DNA of 40,469 nt, from contig JAUWXF010000018.1 in assembly GCA_030616475.1 (NCBI GenBank), forward strand, positions 1 to 40,469, given 5' to 3'. The stretch comes from Desulfobacterales bacterium (lineage in GTDB: Bacteria > Desulfobacterota > Desulfobacteria > Desulfobacterales > C00003060). Made by a program: the position numbers and the translations under genes. This document shows, piece after piece, positions 16,099 through 24,742 of the stretch. Each line of letters opens with the position of its first letter. The first letter of the stretch is position 1. Below the pieces are notes generated by a model. That model was not told where the DNA came from, ran no database searches, and worked only from the letters and a program-made list of their open reading frames with translations.

Positions 16099-16701
16099 TT
16101 ACTTCCTGCTCATTCCCCAGACGATCATTAATCCCAAAACTCCTCCTAAACCATTCAGCAAAATATCATACCACATGAAGGATCTGCCTGGTAACAACCC
16201 CTGCTAGAGCTCGTCTACTGTACCAAGAGCAGTTGTAAACACAGCCGATCGGAAATACAATAAATTAGCTCCGCTTCGTTCTGTCCGCCGGCGGCGGAGA
16301 ACTGTGGAATAATGCCTCCCTGTGCATTGCACACTGTTTGTTCCTTCGCCTACTCTAATTGCTCGCACTATCAACACGCTCAAGATGGCGTATTCTGGCA
16401 AGTGCGTCAGCTCATAAGGGTTTGGAATAATACGATAGAACAGAAAGGCTGCTGCTATTGATCCTCCTGCAATCAGCGTAAAGCGCAAAAACTTCTGCCT
16501 GTTGTAATAAAAAATACCTCCTGCCAAAACGAGCAGGAGGATTCCCATGGATATCTCAACACCTAATACGAAGCGATTAACCGATCCGCCCGACCATCTA
16601 GAAGAAGCCCATCGAATCAATAACGGCAGATAGGGTGTGACGGCCAGAATAAGCAGGATATATCCATATACCATCAACCATCTGTGAGTTACGTAACACA
16701 A
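16099..16701 (-). pseudogene. VanZ-like membrane protein with an amber stop and an insertion
   Basis: Four or so membrane helices and the VanZ core: HLPEYAILSVLIVRAIR, then YFRSAVFTTALGTVDEL, then a TAG at 16204-16206, then in the same frame QGLLPGRSFMWYDILLNGLG and GVLGLMIVWGMSRK to TAA at 16099-16101. The motif DE-x-x-Q-x-x-x-P-x-R normally has a single aromatic or His codon where the TAG stands, so a point mutation is the simplest cause. About 27 residues between RAIR and ANLLYFR are an insertion containing the perfect palindrome TCCGCCGGCGGCGGA at about 16286-16300. VanZ proteins occur next to polysaccharide genes but their role is unclear. Confidence 0.8.
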
Positions 16702-16765
16702 ATTTCAACTCTATTATTGGAAAGAGCAAAGGGAAAAGAGCAATTAGGAAAGCACGAAAATCATA

Positions 16766-17478
16766 GTTATTTGTTATCTGTTATTCGTTATTCGATCTTT
16801 TTGGCGAGAAAGATAATTGATATAGCCGTTGAGAAGGGCCATGGCCTTTGATATCAGAGTTCTTCCTTTTTCATATTCTTCGTGCGTGATAAATCCGTCA
16901 TCATAAGAAGCAATTAATTGATCCACAAGTTCATGAAGAGACCCACGGCTATGTCTACAGAATTGAATATTCTCCTGAAAATGAAAGCGTCCAAAACCCT
17001 CAGCGATGTTATGACTCGTAGATCGAGCCGCTCTTTTCATATCGTCAACTAAAGAATATTTTTCTTCTTTAGAATACTTTTTTACAAGCTCCGATATAAA
17101 TCTTCTTACGTCCGTACAGGCTTTCCAGCATTCCAGCTCTTCGAAACTCTTAAAACTCTCTTTTCCCACACTCTTCATCTAGTAACCAATAACGAATAAC
17201 ATTGCACTATCTCTTTCCCTCAAATTGAACGAATAGCAAAATAACGCATAACCAATAACTTTCTTCTCAGTGCTTACACTTTTCGTGCTTTAGTACTTTC
17301 GTGTTTTCGTGATCCATCTTTAGAATCTTTTCCCATTCTTTACAGCACACACTCTCTCCTGCTATCGAATTGAACAAATAACAAATAATGTATAGCCAAT
17401 AACTTTCTACCCAGTGCTTTCCCCTTTCATGCTTGCCATCGAATTGACCCGAATAACGAATAACGTATAACCGATAAC
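16766..17478. repeat. Inverted heptamer tracts flanking the first S23/IVP gene
   Basis: Left tract 16766-16794: GTTATTT, GTTATCT, GTTATTC, GTTATTC, in register. Right tract 17188-17200 reads AATAACGAATAAC, the exact inverse of 16780-16792 (13 of 13). Further copies in the same orientation as the right tract occur at about 17228-17262, 17377-17402 and 17451-17478 (GAATAAC, GAATAAC, GTATAAC, CGATAAC), the last three inside direct repeats that each begin with AATTGA (17223, 17368, 17442). The gene stop lies in the left tract and its ATG is 10 nt from the right tract. Confidence 0.8.
16774..17178 (-). CDS. S23/IVP four-helix-bundle protein
   Basis: 134 residues of the 23S rRNA intervening-sequence protein (IVP/S23) family: FKSFEELECWKACTDVRRFI, EEKYSLVDDMKRAARSTSHN followed by IAEGFGRF (the family signature), then HSRGSLHELVDQLIASYDDG. 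Four-helix bundle, often pentameric; the family is encoded in 23S rRNA insertions and as stand-alone genes, function unknown. The last codons (RITNNR and TAA) are read from the left heptamer tract, and the ATG at 17178 has no Shine-Dalgarno, being preceded by the other tract. The gene therefore appears to be the cargo between an inverted repeat pair. It separates the dehydratase gene from the damaged VanZ gene. Confidence 0.88.
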   Translation of the reverse strand: MKSVGKESFKSFEELECWKACTDVRRFISELVKKYSKEEKYSLVDDMKRAARSTSHNIAEGFGRFHFQENIQFCRHSRGSLHELVDQLIASYDDGFITHEEYEKGRTLISKAMALLNGYINYLSRQKDRITNNR

Positions 17479-17487
17479 TTCTTCATA
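17179..17487. other. Repeat-filled gap between CapD and the S23/IVP gene
   Basis: No gene. It contains three imperfect direct repeats starting AATTGA at 17223, 17368 and 17442, each running into AATAAC-type heptamers and, in the first two, into a shared 'CAGTGCTT' element. A second degenerate tract with TTTCGTG units lies at about 17280-17313. Confidence 0.7.
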
Positions 17488-19383
17488 CTAACTCCAACTC
17501 GGCTCATATTCCGGTACAATCTCCCGCAGTGTCGCCTTGATCTTCTCGCCCTCCTGGTCATAGGCCAGCGTAGCCAGTTCATCGATCTTGCCGTTTACGA
17601 CCGCCAGGTTGCACTCCTCACCCCTAAGCACCATGATCTTCTCATGACTGGTAGGAACAATGCCTTCGGCCTCAGTAATTAACTCCTCGTAAAGTTTTTC
17701 TCCGGGTCTGAGGCCTATATACTCGATCTTGATATCCACATCGGGCTCAAATCCCGAAAGACGGATCAGGTCGCGGGCCATGTCGTCAATTTTGATCGGC
17801 GTACCCATATCGAGGATGAAAATCTCCCCTCCTTCGCCCATGGCGCCGGCCTGAAGGATAAGCTGGCAGGACTCCGGAATCGTCATGAAGTAGCGAGTCA
17901 CCTCAGGGTGAGTGACAGTAACCGGGCCACCTTTTTCAATCTGCTTCTTGAAAAGGGGCACCACGCTGCCAACACTCCCCACTACGTTGCCGAAACGGAC
18001 GATCATGAATCGAGTGCTTGACGCTCGACAGCCGTTCTGACTCTGAACGAGCAGCTCTGCCGCCCGCTTGGAAACGCCCATGACGTTGACCGGACGCACT
18101 GCTTTGTCGGTGGAGACAAAAACGAAGCGATCTGTCTCAAACCTCTCCGCCATGTCAATCAAGTTTCTCGTCCCAAGGATGTTGTTCTTAATCGCCTTCC
18201 AGGGCTGAAGTTCCAACATGGGCACGTGTTTGTAAGCAGCAGCGTGAAAAACAGCTTGAGGCTTCGAGGTCTCAAAGGCCTTTTCTAGCTGGCGCCTGTC
18301 TCGGATATCCGCCAACAGAGGCAAAATCTTTATGCCGCCAAAATTCTGTTTAAGTTCCAACTCAAGTTCGTACAGGGGGCTTTCTGCCCTTTCATACAGC
18401 ATAATGGTTTCCGGCCGGAACCGGCATATCTGCCGGCAGAGTTCGGAGCCAATGGAGCCGCCTGCGCCGGTAACCAGCACACTACGGCCGTTGAGGTAAT
18501 CGCCGATTCGCGTCTCGTCCAGCTTGACGGCTTCACGACCCAGCAGGTCTCGGTAGGCCACTTCTCGAATGACATTTACCGTTACCTTGCCGTTTATGAG
18601 TTCGCCCATTCCTGGAACGGTCTTGAACTTTATGCCGCTCTCCTTGCAGTGGTCCACAATCCTGCGCATCTGCTGAGAGCTGGCCGAAGGAATGGCGATA
18701 AGCACTTCGTCAGCCCTGACACTTTTTGCAACCGCCTCAATATCCCCTATACGGCCCAGCACTGGAATGCCATGGATCTTCATGCCCACCTTAGCCGGAT
18801 GATCATCAAGGAATCCCACTACGTTGTACCCAAGTCGAGCATTGTCCCGAATCTCTCTATAGATCTTCTCCCCGCAGTCACCTGCACCGATAATAACCAG
18901 ATTCTTGCAATCAGTATGTTTTTTCCTCAAAGGCCAGAAAAGTGTTCCCGCAACAATTCGCCACGGTTTATCTTGACTAACAAGCTCAAAATAGAGACGG
19001 ACGCTCAACCGAAATCCGGAGATAAGCAAAATTGTTAAGCACCAATCGATGATGAAAGCAGACCGTGCAAAACCGGCCAATCTGGTTCCAAAGCCAATAA
19101 CAGTTATAGAGAGCAAGGAACCGATGCTTGCAGCCTTAATGATGTTCAGAAGATCGGTAATGCTCGTATAACGCCACATACCGCGGTAAAGGTCAAAGAA
19201 ATAGAAAATGAGTATCTTGACGGCGACAACGAAAGGAAAAGCTTTCTTCATCACACTCAGATTGCTCGCCGGGATCTCGAAGTTAAAGCGCAACAGGTGA
19301 GCACCATACCAGGCAGCGGCCAGCAGCAAGGCGTCAATGCCCAGAATTACCAAAAAGTTCCTGTCTAATAGTCTGGTCTTCAT
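17488..19383 (-). CDS. CapD/PglF/WbpM-type membrane nucleotide-sugar 4,6-dehydratase
   Basis: 631 residues. Four N-terminal membrane helices with YRGMWRYTSI, a CoA_binding_3 Rossmann domain with GAGDCGEK (about residue 168), and a full SDR domain with GAGGSIGSELCRQI (about residue 307), HAAAYKHVPMLE, and STDKAVRPVNVMGVSK. The active-site Tyr of ordinary SDRs is Met here (M-G-V-S-K), as in WbpM and PglF. These enzymes make UDP-4-keto-6-deoxy-GlcNAc, precursor of QuiNAc, FucNAc or bacillosamine. GAGGT precedes the ATG at 19383. It follows the PglC-like gene by 65 nt. It is paralogous to the C-terminal half of the protein at 316-2130. Confidence 0.94.
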   Translation of the reverse strand: MKTRLLDRNFLVILGIDALLLAAAWYGAHLLRFNFEIPASNLSVMKKAFPFVVAVKILIFYFFDLYRGMWRYTSITDLLNIIKAASIGSLLSITVIGFGTRLAGFARSAFIIDWCLTILLISGFRLSVRLYFELVSQDKPWRIVAGTLFWPLRKKHTDCKNLVIIGAGDCGEKIYREIRDNARLGYNVVGFLDDHPAKVGMKIHGIPVLGRIGDIEAVAKSVRADEVLIAIPSASSQQMRRIVDHCKESGIKFKTVPGMGELINGKVTVNVIREVAYRDLLGREAVKLDETRIGDYLNGRSVLVTGAGGSIGSELCRQICRFRPETIMLYERAESPLYELELELKQNFGGIKILPLLADIRDRRQLEKAFETSKPQAVFHAAAYKHVPMLELQPWKAIKNNILGTRNLIDMAERFETDRFVFVSTDKAVRPVNVMGVSKRAAELLVQSQNGCRASSTRFMIVRFGNVVGSVGSVVPLFKKQIEKGGPVTVTHPEVTRYFMTIPESCQLILQAGAMGEGGEIFILDMGTPIKIDDMARDLIRLSGFEPDVDIKIEYIGLRPGEKLYEELITEAEGIVPTSHEKIMVLRGEECNLAVVNGKIDELATLAYDQEGEKIKATLREIVPEYEPSWS

Positions 19384-19448
19384 AGCTTACCTCGCAAATG
19401 GATTGCCCGTTGATCTTCTTACGGAAGGGCTAGCTTCCATCCTTTTCT

Positions 19449-20231
19449 TCACACTTGCCCGTGGTCAAGATGAGTAGTGTTAGATCCTGTCACCGTCATT
19501 GAGGGTTCACGACTCTCGATAATCCTGTTCGACCCCGGTGGCGGATACGGCTGAAGCGGATCCCTCCGCTGAGCTACTCTTACCAGCTGAGTGTCAGCTC
19601 CCAGTTTTTTTAAAATTCTTTGGACTCCACACAGAGCCCGCGGTCGCGATAGAATGGCAATAACAGTTAAGCCTATGATGTGTAAGTCAAGCCAGAAACT
19701 ACGCTCCTTCACGTGGAGCAGTCCCAAGCGATTCTTCCAGGGACGGATGACCTGGTTATATTTCAGATCAGGATCCTTACTGCCCTCAAGAATATCCCCT
19801 TCGTCAGAGAACACGATAGATGCCAAGTCGGTGATGCCTGGTCGCAAGTCGAGCAGATGGCGCTCCTCTTCGGTATAGAGGTCAACCTCTCGCTGTACAT
19901 TGGGACGCGGGCCAACCAAACTCATATCCCCCCAGAAGACATTCCAGAGTTGAGAGAATTCGTCGAGCTTGTAGCGGCGCATGAGATGGCCGACCCAGGT
20001 AATCCGTTTGTCGCCACTGGCCGTAGAATCAACGCCGGTTTTGTCAGCGCCCACTATCATTGAACGCAATTTCACCATGCGAAAAGTCCTGCCGTGGCGC
20101 CCAACGCGTGGAGCAATATAGAAAGGACAATGGCGATCCTGCAACCAGATAAGTAGCATGAAGAGCCACAATATGGGTGACATAACCAACAGTCCGGCAA
20201 ACGAAAGCACAATGTCAAAAACTCGCTTCAT
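19449..20231 (-). CDS. PglC/WcaJ-type monotopic phosphoglycosyltransferase
   Basis: Starts a repeat unit by moving a phospho-sugar from a UDP-sugar to undecaprenyl phosphate. One N-terminal re-entrant hydrophobic segment (DIVLSFAGLLVMSPILWLFM), the basic VGRHGRTFRMVKLRSM block, then RRYKLDEFSQLWNVFWGDMS with the Asp-Glu catalytic pair, and LVGPRP. The conserved domain ends near residue 205. The last 50 residues (QPYPPPGSNRIIESREPSMT region) are not typical and may be read-through into repeat sequence. With the CapD product as substrate this would be a QuiNAc/diNAcBac-type start, an inference from adjacency. Two truncated relatives lie at 27882 and 30423. Confidence 0.92.
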   Translation of the reverse strand: MKRVFDIVLSFAGLLVMSPILWLFMLLIWLQDRHCPFYIAPRVGRHGRTFRMVKLRSMIVGADKTGVDSTASGDKRITWVGHLMRRYKLDEFSQLWNVFWGDMSLVGPRPNVQREVDLYTEEERHLLDLRPGITDLASIVFSDEGDILEGSKDPDLKYNQVIRPWKNRLGLLHVKERSFWLDLHIIGLTVIAILSRPRALCGVQRILKKLGADTQLVRVAQRRDPLQPYPPPGSNRIIESREPSMTVTGSNTTHLDHGQV

Positions 20232-20283
20232 GGAAACACCAAATATTTATCCACGAATTTCACGAATTAACACGAATCAAAAA

Positions 20284-20487
20284 TTAGATCACAAACCGTT
20301 TCCATTCAAGCGATGATGCGCCGAAGTTCACGAGAACTCCGACTTTCAGCATGGAAGCTCTCAAATAATTCAGTATTTGTGATTCCTCCTTCGATGTAAG
20401 CCGATCCAGTGCCTTCAATTCAACGATGATTTTTTCATAACAAACAACATCCGCATAGTATTCTTTTTCTAGTCGTTTCCCCTTATA
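20284..20487 (-). pseudogene. GxxExxY gene, 3' part (split by IS)
   Basis: Encodes YKGKRLEKEYYADVVCYEKI, then IVELKALDRLTSKEESQILN, then NYLRASMLKVGVLVNFG to the end, the C-terminal half of a GxxExxY protein (a family of unknown role with a nuclease-like fold). It continues exactly in frame from the 57 codons at 22548-22718 once the IS at 20494-22547 and one copy of ATAAAT are removed, giving 124 residues, the normal family length. Confidence 0.92.
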
Positions 20488-20493
20488 ATAAAT

Positions 20494-22547
20494 CCCAGGT
20501 TCCGGACTCAAACCGAAAAAATAAATGGTGTCAGATAGTTACCAATATTATTTCTGCGACTACACGTTTTATGAAACCCTTATTTTTAGTGCTCTAAAGC
20601 GACGCGAGACATTCCAATTTTGTCCAATAATCTTTTTGTGCTTGGCGACAGTTTAACGGCTTTCTTTATGGTTTGGCCGGTATTACTGTCCTCAAGAGTT
20701 GCGATATCAATATCCTTAAACGGAGCATAAAGCTCTTTGGAATTCAGGAAGTCTTTTTCCCCTATTGCTTTTCTCTGATTTGAGAGATATTTGTTTATGA
20801 AGTAGGCAAGTATGCAAATAGTATAGACGGCTTTGACATGAGCATCTGTATTGACGAAGAAGGGCCTGAGCTTCAGGAATGACTTTACGTTTTTAAAGAC
20901 ATCTTCAATCTTTGTCTTGTCACGATATGCCTTGATGACTGCTTGTGGTTTCACTTTAAACCCACGCCCTTGCTTTTCAATGTGGTTTGTTATAAAAACG
21001 CACACACCATCTAATAATTTGTCAGCTTTGATAATATCATCTTTCATCTTTATTTCGACTATGAAACTCTTAATGGCTTTGACAGTGCCATTTTGCAATT
21101 TTCTTCGGACGGTTATAGGTTCAAGCACAGGTGATTCATAATACTTTTGAATCTTGAGTCTCTTCAATTCGTTTACTATTCGACTCTTGGTGGCATCAAA
21201 CTTTCTATCTCTTTGGGCACCCTTAAGATTTTTGTTCTCCCTTTTCAGATAGGTCTTGAAAAAATTAATCTTCTCCTCCCGATTACTACGGTCTTCTTTG
21301 AATAAAGTGGGATTAAATCCTGTGATGAAACGCTTATTGCCCATAACTCCACTATCATGGAAATACAGTTCATCATCATATTTTTTAAACCCCTCTGGAG
21401 CGAGCACGTTTTCGGTGGCCTTATCTACCCTTAACCCCTTAAACGATTCCAAGCTAATCCCACAGGATGGGATCTGGTTTCTATCCAATGCTGAGATATA
21501 TTTCATTTCAGCATCTTCAATCAAGATAGCATTATCCTCAGATATTATGCCCCTATCAAAAACCAAGGTGATATTCTTATCGCCTAACTTAAACCTGGTC
21601 TTGCAAGCATTGATATTTTGTTTCAGCGTTTTTACCTCGGCAGTATTGCCAGGGAATACATCCCATTTGAACGGATATCCCTCGTCGTTGATAAGAACAC
21701 CCAATAACACTTGTCGCCTTCCACGACATTCCTGTTTACCTTTACTAAATGCAGACAGGTTGCATTTATAACCGACAAAGTATGAGGTCGTCAGATCGTA
21801 GTTAACAAATCCATATGAATCAGGATGTTTTTTATAGGTCTGATTAAAAAGGTGATTCTCGATAGATATTTTGTTCTTGTGAATCTTATCTAATTCATAA
21901 TAAATTTTATCGTCATTTAATCCTGAAAGATCTATCTTGAGAACATTTTCCAGGGCAGTCTTTTTAGTCCATATAGGAACGGAATAATGAGAACACGGAT
22001 CGGTACACCTGTTGATGGTCAATATCCTTGCGACAGTGTGGGTAGGAAGTTCACTGTCGGTAACATCATAATCAAAAGCCTGATCAAGTTGCCACTGATC
22101 CCATAAATCGTTTACAACCGCTATATCGAGATATGCCTTGGTATCCTGGACTACAATATCTTTGAGCCTGGTAACGACCTCGTCCTCGTTCTGGACTACT
22201 TTGAGAATGAGTCTTATCTGTTGCGCCTGCTGATCAGTGAGCTTACCGATAGGCCAGATGGTTCGTTTTCTTGACGTCTTGCCATCGCGATAGGATTCGG
22301 CAACGGAGTATGATTTATAGGATCGCCCTTTGTATTTTGAGGTACTGTAGCTCAGGTGCATGATGATGTTTCCCTTTTTCTGCGACCACAGTACCATTAG
22401 TTCTAAATCATGTCAAGTCCTTTTTTGGCAAGCATTATAATCTTTTTCAAATCTCTTTGGGCCTACTTTCTGCGACTACCAATTTTCGTTGGCAGCCCCA
22501 AACCCGCTAAAAATGGGCATTTTGCAAAAATCTTTCCGGAATAGGGG
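20494..22547 (-). mobile_element. IS1634-family insertion sequence with defined ends
   Basis: 2054 bp. The outer ends are imperfect inverted repeats: CCCAGGTTCCGGA at 20494 and, read on the other strand, CCCCTATTCCGGA ending at 22547. They are flanked by identical 6-bp target duplications ATAAAT at 20488-20493 and 22548-22553. The host gene is a GxxExxY gene, restored in frame by precise removal. One transposase gene fills the element, and a shared sequence TTTCTGCGACTAC occurs inside both ends (about 20551-20563 and 22467-22479). The matching target duplication argues for a recent event. Confidence 0.93.
20586..22397 (-). CDS. IS1634-family transposase
   Basis: About 600 residues with the IS1634 (IS4 group) start HLSYSTSKYKGRSYKSYSVA then ESYRDGKTSRKRTIWPIGKL, a central VNYDLTTSYFVGYK block with the first catalytic Asp, GDKNITLVFDRGIISEDNAI with the second, and a C-terminal YRDKTKIEDVFKNVKSFLKL carrying the YREK-like motif with the catalytic Glu. 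An internal ATG at 22361 would remove 12 atypical residues and may be the true start. No stop or frameshift is seen, so the element may still be active. Confidence 0.92.
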   Translation of the reverse strand: MVLWSQKKGNIIMHLSYSTSKYKGRSYKSYSVAESYRDGKTSRKRTIWPIGKLTDQQAQQIRLILKVVQNEDEVVTRLKDIVVQDTKAYLDIAVVNDLWDQWQLDQAFDYDVTDSELPTHTVARILTINRCTDPCSHYSVPIWTKKTALENVLKIDLSGLNDDKIYYELDKIHKNKISIENHLFNQTYKKHPDSYGFVNYDLTTSYFVGYKCNLSAFSKGKQECRGRRQVLLGVLINDEGYPFKWDVFPGNTAEVKTLKQNINACKTRFKLGDKNITLVFDRGIISEDNAILIEDAEMKYISALDRNQIPSCGISLESFKGLRVDKATENVLAPEGFKKYDDELYFHDSGVMGNKRFITGFNPTLFKEDRSNREEKINFFKTYLKRENKNLKGAQRDRKFDATKSRIVNELKRLKIQKYYESPVLEPITVRRKLQNGTVKAIKSFIVEIKMKDDIIKADKLLDGVCVFITNHIEKQGRGFKVKPQAVIKAYRDKTKIEDVFKNVKSFLKLRPFFVNTDAHVKAVYTICILAYFINKYLSNQRKAIGEKDFLNSKELYAPFKDIDIATLEDSNTGQTIKKAVKLSPSTKRLLDKIGMSRVALEH

Positions 22548-22718
22548 ATAAATTGCCAGTTGTTTTTGCGGTTCAAAAGGGATTCCTCTGTCTTTGAGTT
22601 CAAGTTCCAAAGCCTCCTGATAGACAGCTTCCAAAAATCCACTCCCCAATTCCTTATGAACTTCCATGGCCGCACCAACAATCTCATACACCTCCTTCTT
22701 AAGAAGTAAGTCACCCAT
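22548..22718 (-). pseudogene. GxxExxY gene, 5' part (split by IS)
   Basis: MGDLLLKKEVYEIVGAAMEV, then HKELGSGFLEAVYQEALELE with the name-giving G-F-L-E-A-V-Y, then PQKQLAIY up to the IS. Residues 1-57 of a GxxExxY protein. The frame runs on into the IS end for 23 meaningless codons. The rest of the gene is at 20284-20487. Confidence 0.92.
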
Positions 22719-22753
22719 AATGAATTCGTGTTAATTCGTGAAATTCCTGGACG

Positions 22754-23875
22754 CTATTTCCAATAAAAATCAATGATACAATCACAGACATAATGCACAT
22801 CATGATCCGACAATGACATATTCATCGGAAGCATAAGCATACGCTCAAACAATCGCTCAGTGAACGGAAGGGACTGGGTAAAACCCAGCTTGCGGAACTG
22901 ATGCACCGCCTTGCCCCCCCACTGTATGAGTGTGCCAATACCCCGTTCTTTAAGGTATACTCGCAGCTTATCACGGTTCTCAGCCTCTATTTCGTAGTTC
23001 TGAAAAACATCAAAGTGATCAGGGTCGCTGTCAGGAGCTGGCGGGAGAACCAGTTGCTCAAAATTTGCCAGTCGCTCCTGATATAGCGCAGCAATAGCTC
23101 GGCGTCTGTCAATGACCTTTTGATAATCTCTAAGCTGATAGTCCAGAATGGCAGCCTGGAGGTTGTCAAGCCGGCTGTTCAAGCCCCACATAACCACATC
23201 ACCATCGTCATCCCGGCCATGATCGCGAAGCGACAGCAGTTTCCGGCATACCTCCTCATTGTTGGTTAAGACTGCCCCGCCATCACCAAGACAGCCAAGC
23301 ACCTTGGCCGGGTAAAAGCTGATGCAGGAGGCCACCCCAAAAGTTCCGGCACACTTTCCATTAAACTTGGATCCAAGGGCTTGGGCCGCATCCTCGTAAA
23401 TTTCAAGCCCATGCTTATCGGCAACGGTCCGTATGGCATCCATATCCGCCGTACGTCCGTTGAGCTGCGTTGGCAAAATCGCCTTGGTGCGCGGTGTTAT
23501 GGCAGCCTCCATGGCTTCGGGATCCATCACATGGTCTGGCCCAGCTTCTACCGGAACGGGAGCGGCACCGGCAAAATGGATAGCCGAGGCCGTGGCTACC
23601 ATGGTATGGGAGCAGAAAATAATCTCGTCTCCCGGACCGACACCGCCAGCCATTAGCGCCATTTGCAGGCCATCGGTAGCATTAGCTACTCCAACCGCAT
23701 ACTTACCTCCCGTATAAGCTGCCAGATTTGCCTCGAAGTCAGCCAAATCCTTTTGCATGATGAAGGCGCCGCGACGGCCCACATCACGGATAACTGACAT
23801 AAAGGCTTCTTCTTGGGAAATGAACATGTAAGGGTAATTGAAAAATGGTACTTTCCATTCTTCTTGTGTACTCAT
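22754..23875 (-). CDS. DegT/DnrJ/EryC1/StrS aminotransferase
   Basis: PLP-dependent transamination of a keto-sugar nucleotide, in the cytoplasm. FEANLAAYTGGKYAVGVANA and TDGLQMAL form the cofactor phosphate-binding part, EDAAQALGSKFNGKCAGTFG carries the Asp that pairs with the pyridine nitrogen, and SFYPAKVLGCLGDGGAV carries the lysine (about residue 190) that binds PLP. The start at 23875 is chosen because AAGGGAG lies 5 nt upstream; an ATG at 23899 adds eight atypical residues. Follows the methyltransferase gene by about 90 nt and probably acts on the same sugar as the E1 pair upstream. Confidence 0.92.
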   Translation of the reverse strand: MSTQEEWKVPFFNYPYMFISQEEAFMSVIRDVGRRGAFIMQKDLADFEANLAAYTGGKYAVGVANATDGLQMALMAGGVGPGDEIIFCSHTMVATASAIHFAGAAPVPVEAGPDHVMDPEAMEAAITPRTKAILPTQLNGRTADMDAIRTVADKHGLEIYEDAAQALGSKFNGKCAGTFGVASCISFYPAKVLGCLGDGGAVLTNNEEVCRKLLSLRDHGRDDDGDVVMWGLNSRLDNLQAAILDYQLRDYQKVIDRRRAIAALYQERLANFEQLVLPPAPDSDPDHFDVFQNYEIEAENRDKLRVYLKERGIGTLIQWGGKAVHQFRKLGFTQSLPFTERLFERMLMLPMNMSLSDHDVHYVCDCIIDFYWK

Positions 23876-23962
23876 TAGACTCCCTTCACTTGCTTTCAAA
23901 AAATGGCCGATCAGTAGGCATCATAGCCAAATCTTCTTTGAGATTCTTGCGCCTCTTTGCGG

Positions 23963-24742
23963 CTATCTATCTGTTTTTTTGGCAACTGCAAAAATAACTT
24001 TGTGGCACATATCAGGTTTGGATGACTCTATGACACAAGGCCCTTGGCTAGTTGAATTTTCCTCGGTAAGTTCTGAAGGAAGGGTAACAAGTTTCCCAAA
24101 AACAATTCGCTTAAAGACTTTTTTTTCAGCCATTGTCTTGGGCATCAAATGCAGCCTGACGAAGGATCTTTTGATGAAAGAGAAAAGGCGCTGCTTGGGA
24201 TGGCTATATTCCACTTTACAGTCCGCAAAGCATTCCACTTCAAAGCCGAAAGGACCCAGCAATTGAACGAATTCAGGAGCAGAAAAATAACGATAGCTAT
24301 GAGGACTGGGATTAAAATCAGGCAGATCCTTGTTGGGATTGCAAATGAGAAGTGTTCCTCCAGGACGAAGGATTCTCATGCATTCTCCAACGGATGATTT
24401 AGCGTCTTTCAGGTAATAGATCGTTTCAAAGAGGATAGCCACATCGAAACTCTCATCCTTAAATGGTAGGACCTGTGCGTCCAACTGGACAACCGGAACT
24501 CTACTGTTGTAATGCTTTTGGCTCAGTCGAAGGAGAGGGGCAGAATAGTCTCCACCGATTACCCTTCCAGCAGTTTTTTGTAAATATCCAAGGCCCTGCC
24601 CAGAGCCACACCCCAACTCGAGAACGTCTCTTCCGGCACAATATTGTCGGGCGAAGTAATATCGGGTACACATCCTTTGGACTTGTTCCCGTGACACGGT
24701 ATCACCCGCAACTTCTGTAACTTCTGTATAGTCTGTTATCAT
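23963..24742 (-). CDS. Class I SAM-dependent methyltransferase
   Basis: 259 residues. VLELGCGSGQGLGYL (about 38-52) is the SAM-binding motif I, GGDYSAPLLRLSQKHY follows, then VQLDAQVLPFKDESFDVAIL (motifs II/post-II) and LRPGGTLLICNPN (motif III). The C-terminal 90 residues form a less conserved cap. It starts immediately before the E1-beta stop (1-nt spacing), so the two are coupled. Partial copies exist at 4141-4312 (C-terminus) and 29434-29589 (N-terminus). Substrate is probably a sugar of this polymer, an inference from context. Confidence 0.9.
   Translation of the reverse strand: MITDYTEVTEVAGDTVSREQVQRMCTRYYFARQYCAGRDVLELGCGSGQGLGYLQKTAGRVIGGDYSAPLLRLSQKHYNSRVPVVQLDAQVLPFKDESFDVAILFETIYYLKDAKSSVGECMRILRPGGTLLICNPNKDLPDFNPSPHSYRYFSAPEFVQLLGPFGFEVECFADCKVEYSHPKQRLFSFIKRSFVRLHLMPKTMAEKKVFKRIVFGKLVTLPSELTEENSTSQGPCVIESSKPDMCHKVIFAVAKKTDR

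Noticed and set aside
16204-16206. UAG recoding (pyrrolysine or other) in the VanZ gene, with a second UAG in the GT4 chimera at 30307
   Set aside because: Other intact genes here, such as the GT2 gene at 13639 and tumA, end normally with TAG, and the GT4 UAG is accompanied by a frameshift. Mutation is simpler.
16774-17178. Diversity-generating retroelement, because S23-like four-helix bundles resemble Avd accessory proteins
   Set aside because: No reverse transcriptase and no template/variable repeat pair with A-specific mismatches is visible; the sequence matches S23/IVP better.
22463-22714. An 83-codon frame overlapping the 5' part of the GxxExxY gene
   Set aside because: It is out of frame with the conserved GxxExxY protein and runs into the IS end; not a gene.
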